A stretch of 48,479 nucleotides of DNA from an uncultured Lachnospiraceae bacterium (GCA_902779445.1 CACZBM010000019.1:1-48479); one strand, 5' to 3'. Shown: positions 1-8,358, counted from the stretch's first letter. Notes: generated by a model from the letters alone, not told the origin. Translations and numbers: made by a program.

Positions 1-97
1 AGAAAGCGAAAAAGCAGAGGTTTCAAACGAGGGCTTTAAGGAAGTGGCCGAAAAAATGCTTAAGACGGTGGAAGAAATAGCAGCTTCCATAGAATAA
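1..97 (+). CDS. 3' end of an unidentified gene (partial)
   Basis: The frame is open from base 2 and ends with TAA at 95-97. The last residues are charged and probably helical, ending in EEIAASIE. Coding-like composition and a gap of only 14 bp to the next gene, which has its own AGGAGG site at 98-103, suggest it is the upstream member of the same operon. Too little is present to name a family. Confidence 0.6.
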   Translation, partial: ESEKAEVSNEGFKEVAEKMLKTVEEIAASIE

Positions 98-111
98 AGG
101 AGGTAGAGAAA

Positions 112-576
112 ATGGAACAAGTTGTTGGAACGATACTTGCAGGAATTGCTATATATGCCACGTTATGCTTCATATGGTACATAATCATGGTCATTGCAGA
201 CTGGAAGATCTTTACAAAGGCCGGTGAGGCAGGGTGGAAATCACTTATACCTATCCTCAACACCTATGTTGTGTTCAAGATCTCCTGGAAGGGAAGTATG
301 TTCTGGATCATGCTTCTCACAATGGCCGGCGGCAGCATATGTACAAGTATGGCAGGAGAAAACGGAGGCGCACTTTCAATAGTCGGGATCATCTTAACTA
401 TTGTGGGTCTTCTTATCACGCTTATCGATGTTCACAAGCTGTCAAAATCATTCGGACACGGGATCGGCTTTACCCTGGGTCTCCTTTTCTTAAATCCCCT
501 GTTTACGTTGATCCTGGCATTTGGAAGTTCAAAGTACATCGGACCGGAGGGGAAAGGGGCTGGTTTTAACGAATGA
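112..576 (+). CDS. DUF5684-like membrane protein
   Basis: This 154-residue integral membrane protein has about four hydrophobic segments (roughly residues 5-28, 60-80, 86-106 and 118-138). Between the first two it carries the stretch FTKAGEAGWKSLIPILNTY, which is characteristic of DUF5684-type proteins; their function is not established. The start follows AAGGAGGT at 97-104. The gene overlaps the next by 4 bp (ATGA), so translational coupling is likely. The family call is from memory of the motif; the membrane topology is read from the sequence. Confidence 0.75.
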   Translation: MEQVVGTILAGIAIYATLCFIWYIIMVIADWKIFTKAGEAGWKSLIPILNTYVVFKISWKGSMFWIMLLTMAGGSICTSMAGENGGALSIVGIILTIVGLLITLIDVHKLSKSFGHGIGFTLGLLFLNPLFTLILAFGSSKYIGPEGKGAGFNE

Positions 577-1052
577 ACACTGAAAAAGCCGAGCTCAGAC
601 GATATGAAGATGATCTCAATGTCAGCGGAACAGGTGTGATCATTCTGGGTGCATGGAGTATCATAAGAGTCCTTATCGAGCTCTTTATGAATACAAAAGA
701 ATACCTGAATTTTGACGGTGAAGATCCGGATTCAGCCATGATGGGTATGGTTTTGGTGATCGCTATAATAGTCGTAGTATCCTTTGTCATCATGAAGATA
801 CATCTGTATATCGGATTAAATGCCATGAGGGCTGCAAAAGGCAGAGAACACAAAGAAGGATATTTTGTCGCTGCGATAATAATAGCTGTCTTATCTGTTC
901 TGAGTCTGGCGACATACGCAGAAGATCTGCAGGATCTTGATAAGATAGACACAACCCTGGCTTCAATACTGGTGGACATTACCACCATCTATATCTTTAT
1001 AGTGGTGATCGTCTCTTCGATAAGGATAAAAAAAATTAAGGGAGAAAGCTGA
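573..1052 (+). CDS. small multi-pass membrane protein, unknown function
   Basis: A 159-residue protein with about four hydrophobic segments (residues 20-40, 60-82, 95-112 and 130-150) and a short charged N-terminus. The start ATG overlaps the stop of the preceding membrane-protein gene (ATGA), and the next gene begins 3 bp after its stop, so these are almost certainly one transcript. No family is recognised. The pairing with DUF5684-like and DUF6765-like genes is the only functional hint. Confidence 0.65.
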   Translation: MNTEKAELRRYEDDLNVSGTGVIILGAWSIIRVLIELFMNTKEYLNFDGEDPDSAMMGMVLVIAIIVVVSFVIMKIHLYIGLNAMRAAKGREHKEGYFVAAIIIAVLSVLSLATYAEDLQDLDKIDTTLASILVDITTIYIFIVVIVSSIRIKKIKGES

Positions 1053-1055
1053 CAA

Positions 1056-2183
1056 ATGCAGGAAGATTTTCACTATTACGCAACATACTGCGCGGCTTTT
1101 ATTGCGGGCTACTCTCATGAGGAGAGTCAGGATATAGCTTACAGTGCACAGTTTGTGGATGTGTGCTCCAGGACCCTGCTTGCAAAGATAAAGGGTCCCG
1201 CTAATGCAGCCACTACACAGCTGCAGCTGGAACTTATGGATGCCAGGACCGATCCTGTGGGGCTTCAGGATATCACAAGGATATGGTCTTCATTCCATTT
1301 CCTGCCAAGGAATCTTATGGCAGAGAAGAAGAACTGTACAAGGCACTACCGGGATAAATACAGACTGATATGCGGTCCCAACGGTGATCTTGTGGTGAAG
1401 ACCGTAGAGATTGCCAAGGGTAAGCCGGTGCAGTCTGTAGGAATCGCAATGCATGTTCTGGCAGACACCTGGGCCCATACCAATTTCGCAGGGACTCCGT
1501 CTCTTGTCATCAATAATACAAATTATGTATTTTTTGAGCTGTTTCCGGATGGAGATGATTATGTAGAGAAGAAGATCAAATTCGTGCATAAGACATCCGT
1601 ACCGGATGACCTTGATAACAGCATATATACAAACAGCCTGTATCAGAGTAATGAAAACTCCATAATGAATCTCGGGCACGGAAGAGCCGGACATCTGCCG
1701 GATTACAGTTTTGTGCGTTACAGGTACCTTCCCGCCTGGGGAGAATATGCGGAGATAACAAAGGATAATCCTTCCGATTATATGAAAGCATTTACCCAGA
1801 TGATCTATGCCATGAAGTATATAAGGGGTGACAATGCTTCATTCGAAAAAGAAGTATACGACATGGATGCCATTGCGCCATACAGGGACAGGATACAGGG
1901 CATCATTCAAAAAAGGCAGCTCCTTGCAAGCGATGACTGGAAAGCCTTCGGGGAGGAATTGTCCGGACAGGAGATAGAGGACTTCACTATTGACAAGTAT
2001 TTTGGCGAATACACGAAAGCTTCGAAAAAAGAGAAGAATGATACCTTTATAGGGAAATTTACCCATGGTGCCATAGCCCATAAAGGAATGGTGATCGACG
2101 AGATATTCAAGACCGGAAATAAACTCGCCGGAGCAGCCAGAGAGAGCTTTTTCAGCAGATTTCTTAAAGGAGAACAGGAGTGA
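1056..2183 (+). CDS. DUF6765-like protein
   Basis: A 375-residue soluble protein beginning MQEDFHYYATYCAAFIAGY, the typical opening of DUF6765 proteins. A conserved histidine-rich helix, MHVLADTWAHTNFAG (about residues 131-145), resembles metal-binding helices of the phospholipase C/S1-P1 nuclease-like fold, so a metal-dependent hydrolase is conceivable but not shown. There is no signal peptide. The stop overlaps the GTG start of the next gene, placing it within the membrane-protein operon. A GGGAGAAAG ribosome site lies at 1040-1048. Confidence 0.7.
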   Translation: MQEDFHYYATYCAAFIAGYSHEESQDIAYSAQFVDVCSRTLLAKIKGPANAATTQLQLELMDARTDPVGLQDITRIWSSFHFLPRNLMAEKKNCTRHYRDKYRLICGPNGDLVVKTVEIAKGKPVQSVGIAMHVLADTWAHTNFAGTPSLVINNTNYVFFELFPDGDDYVEKKIKFVHKTSVPDDLDNSIYTNSLYQSNENSIMNLGHGRAGHLPDYSFVRYRYLPAWGEYAEITKDNPSDYMKAFTQMIYAMKYIRGDNASFEKEVYDMDAIAPYRDRIQGIIQKRQLLASDDWKAFGEELSGQEIEDFTIDKYFGEYTKASKKEKNDTFIGKFTHGAIAHKGMVIDEIFKTGNKLAGAARESFFSRFLKGEQE

Positions 2184-2716
2184 CTATTTTTCAAAGGATC
2201 AGAAATATTATAGTAGGGCTTGTAATGATCTTGGTCGCAGTCATATTTATAGCATTTCCAAGTGATGAAGCTTATGTCTTTGTTATCGCGGTATTGACAC
2301 TGGGACTGGCGATAAAGGGGCTCAAGGATATCATTTTTTATTTTACCATGGCGAGACACATGGTCGGGGGAAAGATGATCCTGATCCAGGGAGTCATTGT
2401 GCTTGACTTTGCACTGTTGACGGGATCACTGTCTGATGTTCCTAAAATATACATTCTTCTATATCTGGTAGTGATACATGCATTCTCGGGAATAGTGGAG
2501 ATCTTAAGGGCAATGGAAGCCAGAAGGACTGTATCGGGACCGTGGAAGATGAAATTCACCCATGGCATTGTGGATTTTCTGCTGGCATTTTCCTGCTTTA
2601 TCTATATCAGACAGACGCACACGGCACTTATCATATACAGCATAGGACTTCTGTATTCAGCAATAATGCGGATCTTAAATGCATTCAGAAGGACCACGTT
2701 TATCTTAATAGAATAA
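2180..2716 (+). CDS. DUF308/HdeD-like membrane protein
   Basis: A 178-residue protein with about six hydrophobic segments in paired arrangement, of the DUF308 (HdeD-like) type; these are small membrane proteins, some linked to acid or envelope stress. The start is GTG at 2180, overlapping the TGA of the previous gene, with AGGAG-like sequence (AGGAGAACAGGAG) immediately upstream. The C-terminus carries a basic segment (LNAFRRTTF). The family call rests on the hydrophobic pattern and is moderate. Confidence 0.55.
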   Translation: MTIFQRIRNIIVGLVMILVAVIFIAFPSDEAYVFVIAVLTLGLAIKGLKDIIFYFTMARHMVGGKMILIQGVIVLDFALLTGSLSDVPKIYILLYLVVIHAFSGIVEILRAMEARRTVSGPWKMKFTHGIVDFLLAFSCFIYIRQTHTALIIYSIGLLYSAIMRILNAFRRTTFILIE

Positions 2717-2738
2717 TAATAAGGAGTTGATCAAATTA

Positions 2739-3638
2739 ATGGAGAATCCTTTTGCAGAAGTATTTAATCTGGCACTTAATGAAATGATCAATCTTGCGGG
2801 GAAGATCACACCGGAAGCAGTGGGGTATATTATTCTTATAAGTATAATAACGCTTATCTTACTATTGTTATTGTACATCGGATTATTCTTTCTTCTAATG
2901 AAGATAAAGAATAAGGCGATAAAACATTTTGAAAAAAAGAACGGACGGAGCTTAACCCTTCAGTTTATTGAAAAACTCATAACTGTGGCTCTGATCGTTT
3001 ATTTTGTGGTTCTTCCCCTTGGCGGCCAGCAGATAGCGAACTCTATCCTTGGCAGTACTGCGGTAGTTGCGGCAATCGTGGGATTTGCGGCACAGGATGC
3101 CATAAAGGATATGTTTGCAGGACTGCAGATAAGTATTTACAAGCCTTTTGACGTGGGATCAAGAATAGAATTTGAGGACGGTACAGCAGGTGTGGTGGAA
3201 TCCATGACTTTAAGGCATGTAGTTATCAGTCTTTTAGACACCACTAAGGCCATCATTCCGAACAGCAAAGCTAACTCCATGAGGGTTATCAATTTCAGCT
3301 ATGGGGAGGTGCCCAGGTCTGTTGAATTTAAATTCCCCATAAGCTATGAATCGGACGTGGATAAGGCAAAGGAGGTTATAAGAAAAACCATATGTGATAA
3401 CCCCTTAACCCTTAATACTGATGAATACAATGAAGCAACTCCCAACAGCAGATCCGTATATTTCCTAAAACTGGAAGACAGTGCATTGATAATGGGGGCT
3501 ACGGTACGCTTCCCCTCAAATATAAAGAGTGAAGTGCTTAAAGATGAGATCAATACCAATGTATTTAAGGCACTGCGTGAAAACGGGATACAGATACCGT
3601 ATAACAAGATAGATATCAACATGAAAACACAGGCATAA
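2739..3638 (+). CDS. mscS: mechanosensitive ion channel, MscS family
   Basis: About 299 residues: an N-terminal membrane part with helices near residues 25-50 and 75-95, then the pore helix and the Gly/Ala-rich MscS signature (GSTAVVAAIVGFAAQDAIKD, about 105-125). A beta domain (PFDVGSRIEFEDGTAGVVESM) and an alpha/beta C-terminal domain follow. MscS channels open under membrane tension to release solutes during hypo-osmotic shock. A TTG at 2727 is possible, but it directly abuts AAGGAG (2721-2726); ATG 2739 lies 12 bp past that site and is preferred. Last gene of the operon. Confidence 0.85.
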   Translation: MENPFAEVFNLALNEMINLAGKITPEAVGYIILISIITLILLLLLYIGLFFLLMKIKNKAIKHFEKKNGRSLTLQFIEKLITVALIVYFVVLPLGGQQIANSILGSTAVVAAIVGFAAQDAIKDMFAGLQISIYKPFDVGSRIEFEDGTAGVVESMTLRHVVISLLDTTKAIIPNSKANSMRVINFSYGEVPRSVEFKFPISYESDVDKAKEVIRKTICDNPLTLNTDEYNEATPNSRSVYFLKLEDSALIMGATVRFPSNIKSEVLKDEINTNVFKALRENGIQIPYNKIDINMKTQA

Positions 3639-3677
3639 TACTGCAGTTTATCCCGGCGGCGGCATTTACAAAGAGAC

Positions 3678-4034
3678 TTATTCATTATAGGGTTTGATAT
3701 TTCTGGTCTGTACATACATAATGTTGTTGTTTTTATGCGGGTCAAACCAATGCGATTTTATCATACTTATTTGTCCGATATTTCCGGTGACCGGCACCAT
3801 CATCCATTCACCGTTGTAGGGTTTAACACCTGAAACAGTATTGCCATAAGGGATGGCAGCTACAGCGTAATTTCCACATCCACTGTCCGCCGGATTATTA
3901 TATAATAATGCAAAGGGGTCTTTACAAGAAATATACCTTCCTCCTCCGCCGCCTCCGGCGCCTCCCGATACCTCTTCAAGAACACTGTCGTCAAGCTTCT
4001 GAGGTTCCAGGTTTTCTTTTGCGTTGTCGTTCAT
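3678..4034 (-). CDS. double-glycine leader peptide, orphan secreted peptide precursor (copy 1)
   Basis: A 118-residue product. An acidic 25-residue leader with KLDDSVLEEVSGG ends in the classic double-glycine processing site, followed by a run of glycines and a core of about 90 residues containing two cysteines and many Asn, Pro and Tyr. Such leaders are recognised by C39-peptidase ABC exporters. The start at 4034 follows AAAGGAG with 7-bp spacing; an upstream ATG at 4052 lies before that site. No modification enzyme or C39 exporter is in the window. It is transcribed divergently from the PrsW-type gene. Function of the core is unknown. Confidence 0.7.
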   Translation of the reverse strand: MNDNAKENLEPQKLDDSVLEEVSGGAGGGGGGRYISCKDPFALLYNNPADSGCGNYAVAAIPYGNTVSGVKPYNGEWMMVPVTGNIGQISMIKSHWFDPHKNNNIMYVQTRNIKPYNE

Positions 4035-4092
4035 TTTGGATACTCCTTTCATATTGTATATAGGTTAAACCTCAATCAACATCCTTTGTTAT

Positions 4093-4122
4093 ATTATACG
4101 TAATCACTTTAAATTCTGGCTA
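4093..4122 (-). promoter_or_regulatory. promoter of leader-peptide gene copy 1
   Basis: Reading on the minus strand, TAGCCA (4117-4122), an 18-bp spacer and TATAAT (4093-4098) preceded by TACG. The arrangement GCCA then TACGTATAA matches the promoters of the two other leader-peptide genes at 8.3 and 18.0 kb, although the spacer sequence differs here. Confidence 0.55.
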
Positions 4123-4213
4123 AAAAATTTTTTCATTTTTTCATTTACCCTTTGCTATGCCAATTCTCTTAGATACAGGGGTACTACTAATATAACTTAA
4201 CTTTGCCACGGGT

Positions 4214-4243
4214 TTGCCATTCCTTGCGATGATTATGTATGAT
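4214..4243 (+). promoter_or_regulatory. promoter of the PrsW-type gene
   Basis: TTGCCA (4214-4219), an 18-bp spacer and TATGAT (4238-4243), 42 bp before the start codon. The words TTTGCCA occur twice 11 bp apart (4202 and 4213), about one helical turn. The -35 word and following TTCC resemble the promoters of the leader-peptide genes. Confidence 0.5.
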
Positions 4244-4284
4244 TAAAATATAGAGTATGATAGATATAAATTCAAGGAGATGGC

Positions 4285-5073
4285 ATGTTTATTATCTGCT
4301 ACGCATTATCACTTATAGTCTCGGTATTTCTTGTTTTAAAGATGCTGAAATATAAAAAGAATGATCCCTTTCCCAAAGGAAGTGTCCTGTGGATGATCCT
4401 CTGGGGAGCATGGGTCGCTGTTGTTATAGGGGTTGGCCTTTTATCTATTGATGAGATAAAGGCTGCAATATTCGGTGGGAATTCGCCTGTTCTGGAGGCG
4501 TTTAACGGCGGGGATGCTCTTGCTGTAAAAGAGGAACTTGAAGAGCTTAAGGAAGGTGAACCGATCACGTTTTCTTATCTGTTCAGGGAGGCTTTCATTG
4601 AGGCCGCTATCCCGGAGGAAATAGGGAAATATATAGTAGTACTGTATTTTATCTTTAGGAAAAAACTGGCAGGTACATGTCCTGTATTCAACTGCGCCAT
4701 CTGCTGCGGCCTTGTGGCTCTCGGATTTGAAATGATTGAGGACATCATGTATGTATCAGGGGATGCATTCGTTGCTGCTCTCCGGGGAGTGATGCCTCTT
4801 CATTTCTGCGTTGACATTATCATGGGCTACTTTGTAGGGAAAGCTATCGCAAGCGGCAGTAAGATCTGGTATCTGCCGGCGCTTCTTGTCCCGATAATGA
4901 TCCACGGTATCTATGACGGCATCATTTATGCTCTGGACATAAGCGACTGGATACTGCTCCTTTGGTTTGTGGTCTATGTTTTCCTCATTGCCCTGACTGT
5001 AGGGGAAATTATAATACTTAGCGAAGAAGGTAAAAAGAAAGAGAGGCCCAAGGGGATATTGACACTATCCTGA
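4285..5073 (+). CDS. PrsW-type intramembrane metalloprotease
   Basis: A 262-residue protein with about seven or eight hydrophobic helices. It has the PrsW-type conserved positions: EAAIPEEIGKY (Glu111-Glu112), a second acidic helix GFEMIEDIMY (about 148-156), His173 in PLHFCVDIIMGY, and His207 in MIHGIYDGIIY. PrsW in Bacillus cuts anti-sigma factor RsiW; related families process peptides or membrane proteins. The start follows AAGGAGA at 4274-4280. Its stop overlaps the next, decayed frame. Its divergent neighbour is a leader-peptide gene with a similar promoter, which could mean co-regulation; that is inference. Confidence 0.75.
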   Translation: MFIICYALSLIVSVFLVLKMLKYKKNDPFPKGSVLWMILWGAWVAVVIGVGLLSIDEIKAAIFGGNSPVLEAFNGGDALAVKEELEELKEGEPITFSYLFREAFIEAAIPEEIGKYIVVLYFIFRKKLAGTCPVFNCAICCGLVALGFEMIEDIMYVSGDAFVAALRGVMPLHFCVDIIMGYFVGKAIASGSKIWYLPALLVPIMIHGIYDGIIYALDISDWILLLWFVVYVFLIALTVGEIIILSEEGKKKERPKGILTLS

Positions 5074-5303
5074 TGATGAGGGATTATGATTATACCTATG
5101 GCCATGACAAGAGAAATATAGCGATCAAAAAACTGTGCCATCTTGTCTGTGTGATCTTCGACCATTCGCCGGTATTCAGGATCGGAGGAGCTGCGTTTTA
5201 TGATCCGGAAGTCGATAAAGATCTTGACAGCCTTTTAAGGCACGCGGACTCGGTCATGTATGAACGAAAGAAGGAAATGAACGCTACCCGGGAAGACTGT
5301 TAA
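5073..5303 (+). pseudogene. remnant of a GGDEF (diguanylate cyclase) domain
   Basis: The 76-residue frame contains DYTYGHDKRN and HSPVFRIGG, matching the middle of a GGDEF domain up to the first two glycines of the signature. It then jumps to the usual C-terminal helix (LDSLLRHADSVMYERKKEM). The DEF half of GGDEF and the following strand are missing, as expected of an internal deletion. The frame also reads upstream of the ATG as GDIDTIL, like the strand before the YGH motif. No cyclase activity is expected. It lies just before an intact EAL gene, suggesting an ancestral GGDEF-plus-EAL arrangement. Confidence 0.6.
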
Positions 5304-5322
5304 GGAAATGATGAGGTAAACC

Positions 5323-7371
5323 ATGGATAGATATGAGATGACTGAAAAGGAAAGTGAAATAATGCGCAGTTATATCAAGGCAAATATTGACCGTGCAATT
5401 GCCGAAAACTGGATCAAAGCTTATTATCAGCCCATTGTAAGGGCGGTAAATACCAGGGTGTGCGATGAAGAAGCTTTGGCACGGTGGATAGATCCGGAGA
5501 AGGGATTTCTGTCTCCTGCGGATTTCATTCCCCATCTGGAGGAAACAGGACTTATCTACAAACTGGATCTTTACGTGCTGGAGCAGACGTTAAAAAAGAT
5601 GAAAGATATGAAGGAACGGGGACTGGATGTTGTTTCACATTCCATCAATCTTTCCAGGTCGGATTTTGATGCCTGCGATATTGTGGAAGAGATCCGGAAA
5701 CGCGTTGATGATTCGGGATTCGGACGGGATATGATATCGATCGAGATCACTGAGAGCATCATCGGTGGTGAATTTGAATTCATGAAGGAACAGATCGACA
5801 GATTCAGGGATTTGGGATTCCCGGTATGGATGGATGATTTCGGAAGCGGGTATTCTTCACTTAATGTTCTCCAGAGTATCTCTTTTGACCTTATAAAGTT
5901 TGATATGAGTTTTATGCGAAGGCTCGATGATGGAGAGAGTGGAAAGGTAATACTGACCGAATTAATGAAGATGGCCACAAATCTTGGAGTGGATACCGTC
6001 TGTGAAGGAGTTGAGACAGAGAGTCAGGTTCGTTTCCTGCAGGAGATAGGATGCTCAAAGCTGCAGGGCTACTATTTTAATAAACCTCATTCGTATGAAG
6101 AGGTTCTTGAGATCATCAGAAGCGGAAAATTGATAGGTTTTGAGAATCCACAGACGTCCGCGTATTATGAGTCCATCGGACGTGTCAACCTGTACGATCT
6201 GGGTATGGTCGCAAGCGATGAAGCGAACAGTATACGCCACGCTTATAATACGATACCGATGGGTGTTATAGAATTTAAGGGGGATAATGCCCGCTTTGTA
6301 CGGAGTAACAAATCGTATCGGGAATTTATCGAAAGATTTTTCGGGATCGAAATAGCATCCTCGAAAACGGAATACAGGGAATGTAACGCTGCATTTATCA
6401 GGAATGCCCAGAAGAACTGTTGCGAACAGGGGATGAAGGCGCTTTATGATGAGAAGATGTCCGATGGTTCCGTGGTTCATTCCTTTGCCCGGAGGATCGG
6501 AATCAATCCGGTAGACGGAAGCATTGCGGTGGCTGTTGCTGTGCTGTCCATTTCCGAACCTAATGAGGATGAATCTTATGCGGATATTGCGAGAGCCCTG
6601 GCAACTGACTACAATACCATTTATGTTGTAGATCAGGATACAGGGAATTATACGGAATACGTTTCTTCTGTCGGCGAAGATGAACTGTCTAAGGTGCGTC
6701 AGGGAACAGATTTTTTTGAAAATTTAAGCAAGGAAGCCCTTGAAAGAATATATGAAGAAGACCAGCAGGTATTTCTGGACCGGTGTACTAAAGAAAATAT
6801 CCTCCATGAATTGGATGAGCAGGGGGTATTCACAACGACTTATCGCTTGATCGATACCGGGGTACCGGTATATAACAATATGAAGATCACCAGACTTCAT
6901 AGAGGGAATAGGATCATTATCGGTATCAGTACTGTCGATGCCCAGATGAAGTTAAGGGAACAGCTGCAGAAGGCAAGAGAAGAACGAACTTCGCTCGCCA
7001 GGATCATGGCGATCAGTGAGGACTATCTGTCTCTATATGCGATCGATAAAGATACAGGGCGGTATCTCGAATACACGTCCTCCGATGAGTACGAATCATT
7101 CGGTTTTGCAAAGGAGGGGGAAGATTTCTTCCTCCAGGGCGTTTTGGATGGGAAAAAGGTCGTATGTCCGGAAGATCTTCCGAAATATCTTGAGGGATTT
7201 ACAAAGGAAAATGTCTTACGTGAAATTCAGGAGAATGGAGCCTTTAAGCTGCATTACCGCCTTATGTTGGAAAGAGGACCTCATCCGGTGACGCTAAAGA
7301 TCGTTTCCTTTAACGAAGGGAAAGAACATCAGCTGCTTGCCAGTGTAAGGGCTTGGCAGATCAGAAAATAG
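5323..7371 (+). CDS. EAL-domain cyclic-di-GMP phosphodiesterase with C-terminal PAS-like repeats
   Basis: A 682-residue cytoplasmic protein. The EAL domain comes first (residues about 20-275) with the active-site set intact: EAL at 50-52, the Asn of SINLSRSDF, the Glu of IEITES, DDFGSGYSSL, the Lys and Asp of LIKFD, EGVET, and QGYYF. It should hydrolyse c-di-GMP to pGpG. A PAS-like sensor region follows (about 300-420), then two similar repeats, each with a YxxDxDTGxYxEY strand (about 440-545 and 560-680). GAGGTAAACC precedes the ATG. The GGDEF partner upstream is broken. Confidence 0.85.
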   Translation: MDRYEMTEKESEIMRSYIKANIDRAIAENWIKAYYQPIVRAVNTRVCDEEALARWIDPEKGFLSPADFIPHLEETGLIYKLDLYVLEQTLKKMKDMKERGLDVVSHSINLSRSDFDACDIVEEIRKRVDDSGFGRDMISIEITESIIGGEFEFMKEQIDRFRDLGFPVWMDDFGSGYSSLNVLQSISFDLIKFDMSFMRRLDDGESGKVILTELMKMATNLGVDTVCEGVETESQVRFLQEIGCSKLQGYYFNKPHSYEEVLEIIRSGKLIGFENPQTSAYYESIGRVNLYDLGMVASDEANSIRHAYNTIPMGVIEFKGDNARFVRSNKSYREFIERFFGIEIASSKTEYRECNAAFIRNAQKNCCEQGMKALYDEKMSDGSVVHSFARRIGINPVDGSIAVAVAVLSISEPNEDESYADIARALATDYNTIYVVDQDTGNYTEYVSSVGEDELSKVRQGTDFFENLSKEALERIYEEDQQVFLDRCTKENILHELDEQGVFTTTYRLIDTGVPVYNNMKITRLHRGNRIIIGISTVDAQMKLREQLQKAREERTSLARIMAISEDYLSLYAIDKDTGRYLEYTSSDEYESFGFAKEGEDFFLQGVLDGKKVVCPEDLPKYLEGFTKENVLREIQENGAFKLHYRLMLERGPHPVTLKIVSFNEGKEHQLLASVRAWQIRK

Positions 7372-7384
7372 GGGTTTATACAGA

Positions 7385-8011
7385 ATGTCATATATGCTTT
7401 TTATACTGGAGATGATCGGAACTGTTGCGTTTGCTTTTTCAGGCGCAATAGTAGGGATACAAAAGAAGATGGATATTTTTGGCGTCGCTATTCTCGCAAT
7501 GACTACTGCAGTTGGCGGCGGTATTATTCGGGACATAATCCTGAACATCACTCCGCCTGCAGCTTTTCAGGAACCTGTATTTACTATGATGGGAATTGTG
7601 ACTGGAATCATCGTATTCTGCTATGCAAAATATCATTTTCAGGTGCAGAAGCAGGAAGTATTTGAAATCCTGCTCCGTATCATGGATGCAGTCGGTCTGG
7701 GTTTGTTTACGGTTATAGGTGTCGAAACTGCCTATAACAACGTTGCAGAAACCAATGTATATCTTGCTGTGTTTGTCGGAGTCATCACAGGTGTTGGCGG
7801 AGGGATACTACGCGACGTACTTGCCGGGGATATGCCCTATATTTTCACAAAGCACTTCTATGCCTGTGCATCCCTGATCGGGGCTTTGGTCTGCTCGCTG
7901 TGCTGGTCATACCTTGACCCTTTATTATCCATGCTTCTTGGCGCTTTGAGCATTTTCATTCTCCGGAACATGGCTGCTCATTATCGATGGAGCCTACCTA
8001 AGGTTGAATAA
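7385..8011 (+). CDS. TRIC-type (UPF0126/YicG) membrane channel protein
   Basis: A 208-residue protein of about seven hydrophobic helices with the two-fold internal repeat of UPF0126: AVGGGIIRDIIL (about 43-54) in the first half and GVGGGILRDVLAG (about 137-149) in the second. Prokaryotic TRIC proteins conduct monovalent cations, and some relatives have been linked to amino acid transport. It starts 13 bp after the EAL gene and may be co-transcribed with it. Family assignment is firm; substrate is not known from sequence. Confidence 0.85.
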   Translation: MSYMLFILEMIGTVAFAFSGAIVGIQKKMDIFGVAILAMTTAVGGGIIRDIILNITPPAAFQEPVFTMMGIVTGIIVFCYAKYHFQVQKQEVFEILLRIMDAVGLGLFTVIGVETAYNNVAETNVYLAVFVGVITGVGGGILRDVLAGDMPYIFTKHFYACASLIGALVCSLCWSYLDPLLSMLLGALSIFILRNMAAHYRWSLPKVE

Positions 8012-8018
8012 GTCAGTA

Positions 8019-8275
8019 GGGAGTCAACTAGAACCGTCCCGATGTCATTAAGTTAGTGTCATTCTGAGCGAAGCGAAGAATCTCATATACCTGTAGGAGA
8101 GATCCTTCGCTGACGCTCAGGAAGGAAAAACGTCCGGTGGACGTTCCTTCGCTGACGCTCAGGAAGGAAAAACGTCCGGTGGACGTTTTTCGGGTGTGTT
8201 TACGAGCACTGAGTGCGAGTACGCCCCGCACAAGGAGCTTAACTAAATGACATTGGAACCGTCCCCATTGACTCC
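8019..8275. mobile_element. REP/MITE-like element with terminal inverted repeats
   Basis: The left end (8019-8057, GGGAGTCAACTAGAACCGTC and on through GATGTCATTAAGTTAG) is roughly the inverse of the right end (8238-8275, AACTAAATGACATTGGAACC then GTCCCCATTGACTCC). Inside lie GTCATTCTGAGCGAAGCGAA, a short inverted-repeat word common in clostridial intergenic DNA, and a 42-bp tandem duplication. There is no transposase; movement in trans is inference. This fills the gap between the TRIC gene and the leader-peptide promoter. Confidence 0.55.
8104..8187. repeat. perfect 42-bp tandem duplication
   Basis: Two identical 42-bp copies (8104-8145 and 8146-8187), each beginning CCTTCGCTGACGCTCAGG and ending in the palindromic segment AACGTCCGGTGGACGTT. 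Related CCTTCGCT...GCTCAGGATGA words recur near 29.07, 40.76 and 48.14 kb. Confidence 0.9.
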
Positions 8276-8286
8276 GAGATATAGTA

Positions 8287-8315
8287 TTGCCATTTCCGAT
8301 TTTTATACGTATAAA
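8287..8315 (+). promoter_or_regulatory. promoter of leader-peptide gene copy 2
   Basis: TTGCCA (8287-8292), 17-bp spacer, TATAAA (8310-8315). The spacer begins TTTCCG and ends TACG, as in the promoter at 18003-18031; 12 consecutive bases (TTGCCATTTCCG) are identical between the two loci. Confidence 0.65.
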
Positions 8316-8358
8316 TATATAAAGAGGTAAAAGCTGCCCAATTTAGGAGGACACGGTT

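Noticed and set aside
7294..7551. Minus-strand 85-residue frame over the EAL/TRIC junction
   Set aside because: Shadow of two well-supported plus-strand genes.
8028..8231. Minus-strand 67-residue frame inside the REP-like element
   Set aside because: It is a translation of the 42-bp duplication (repeated TSTGRFSFLSVSEG) and has no ribosome site; repeat, not gene.
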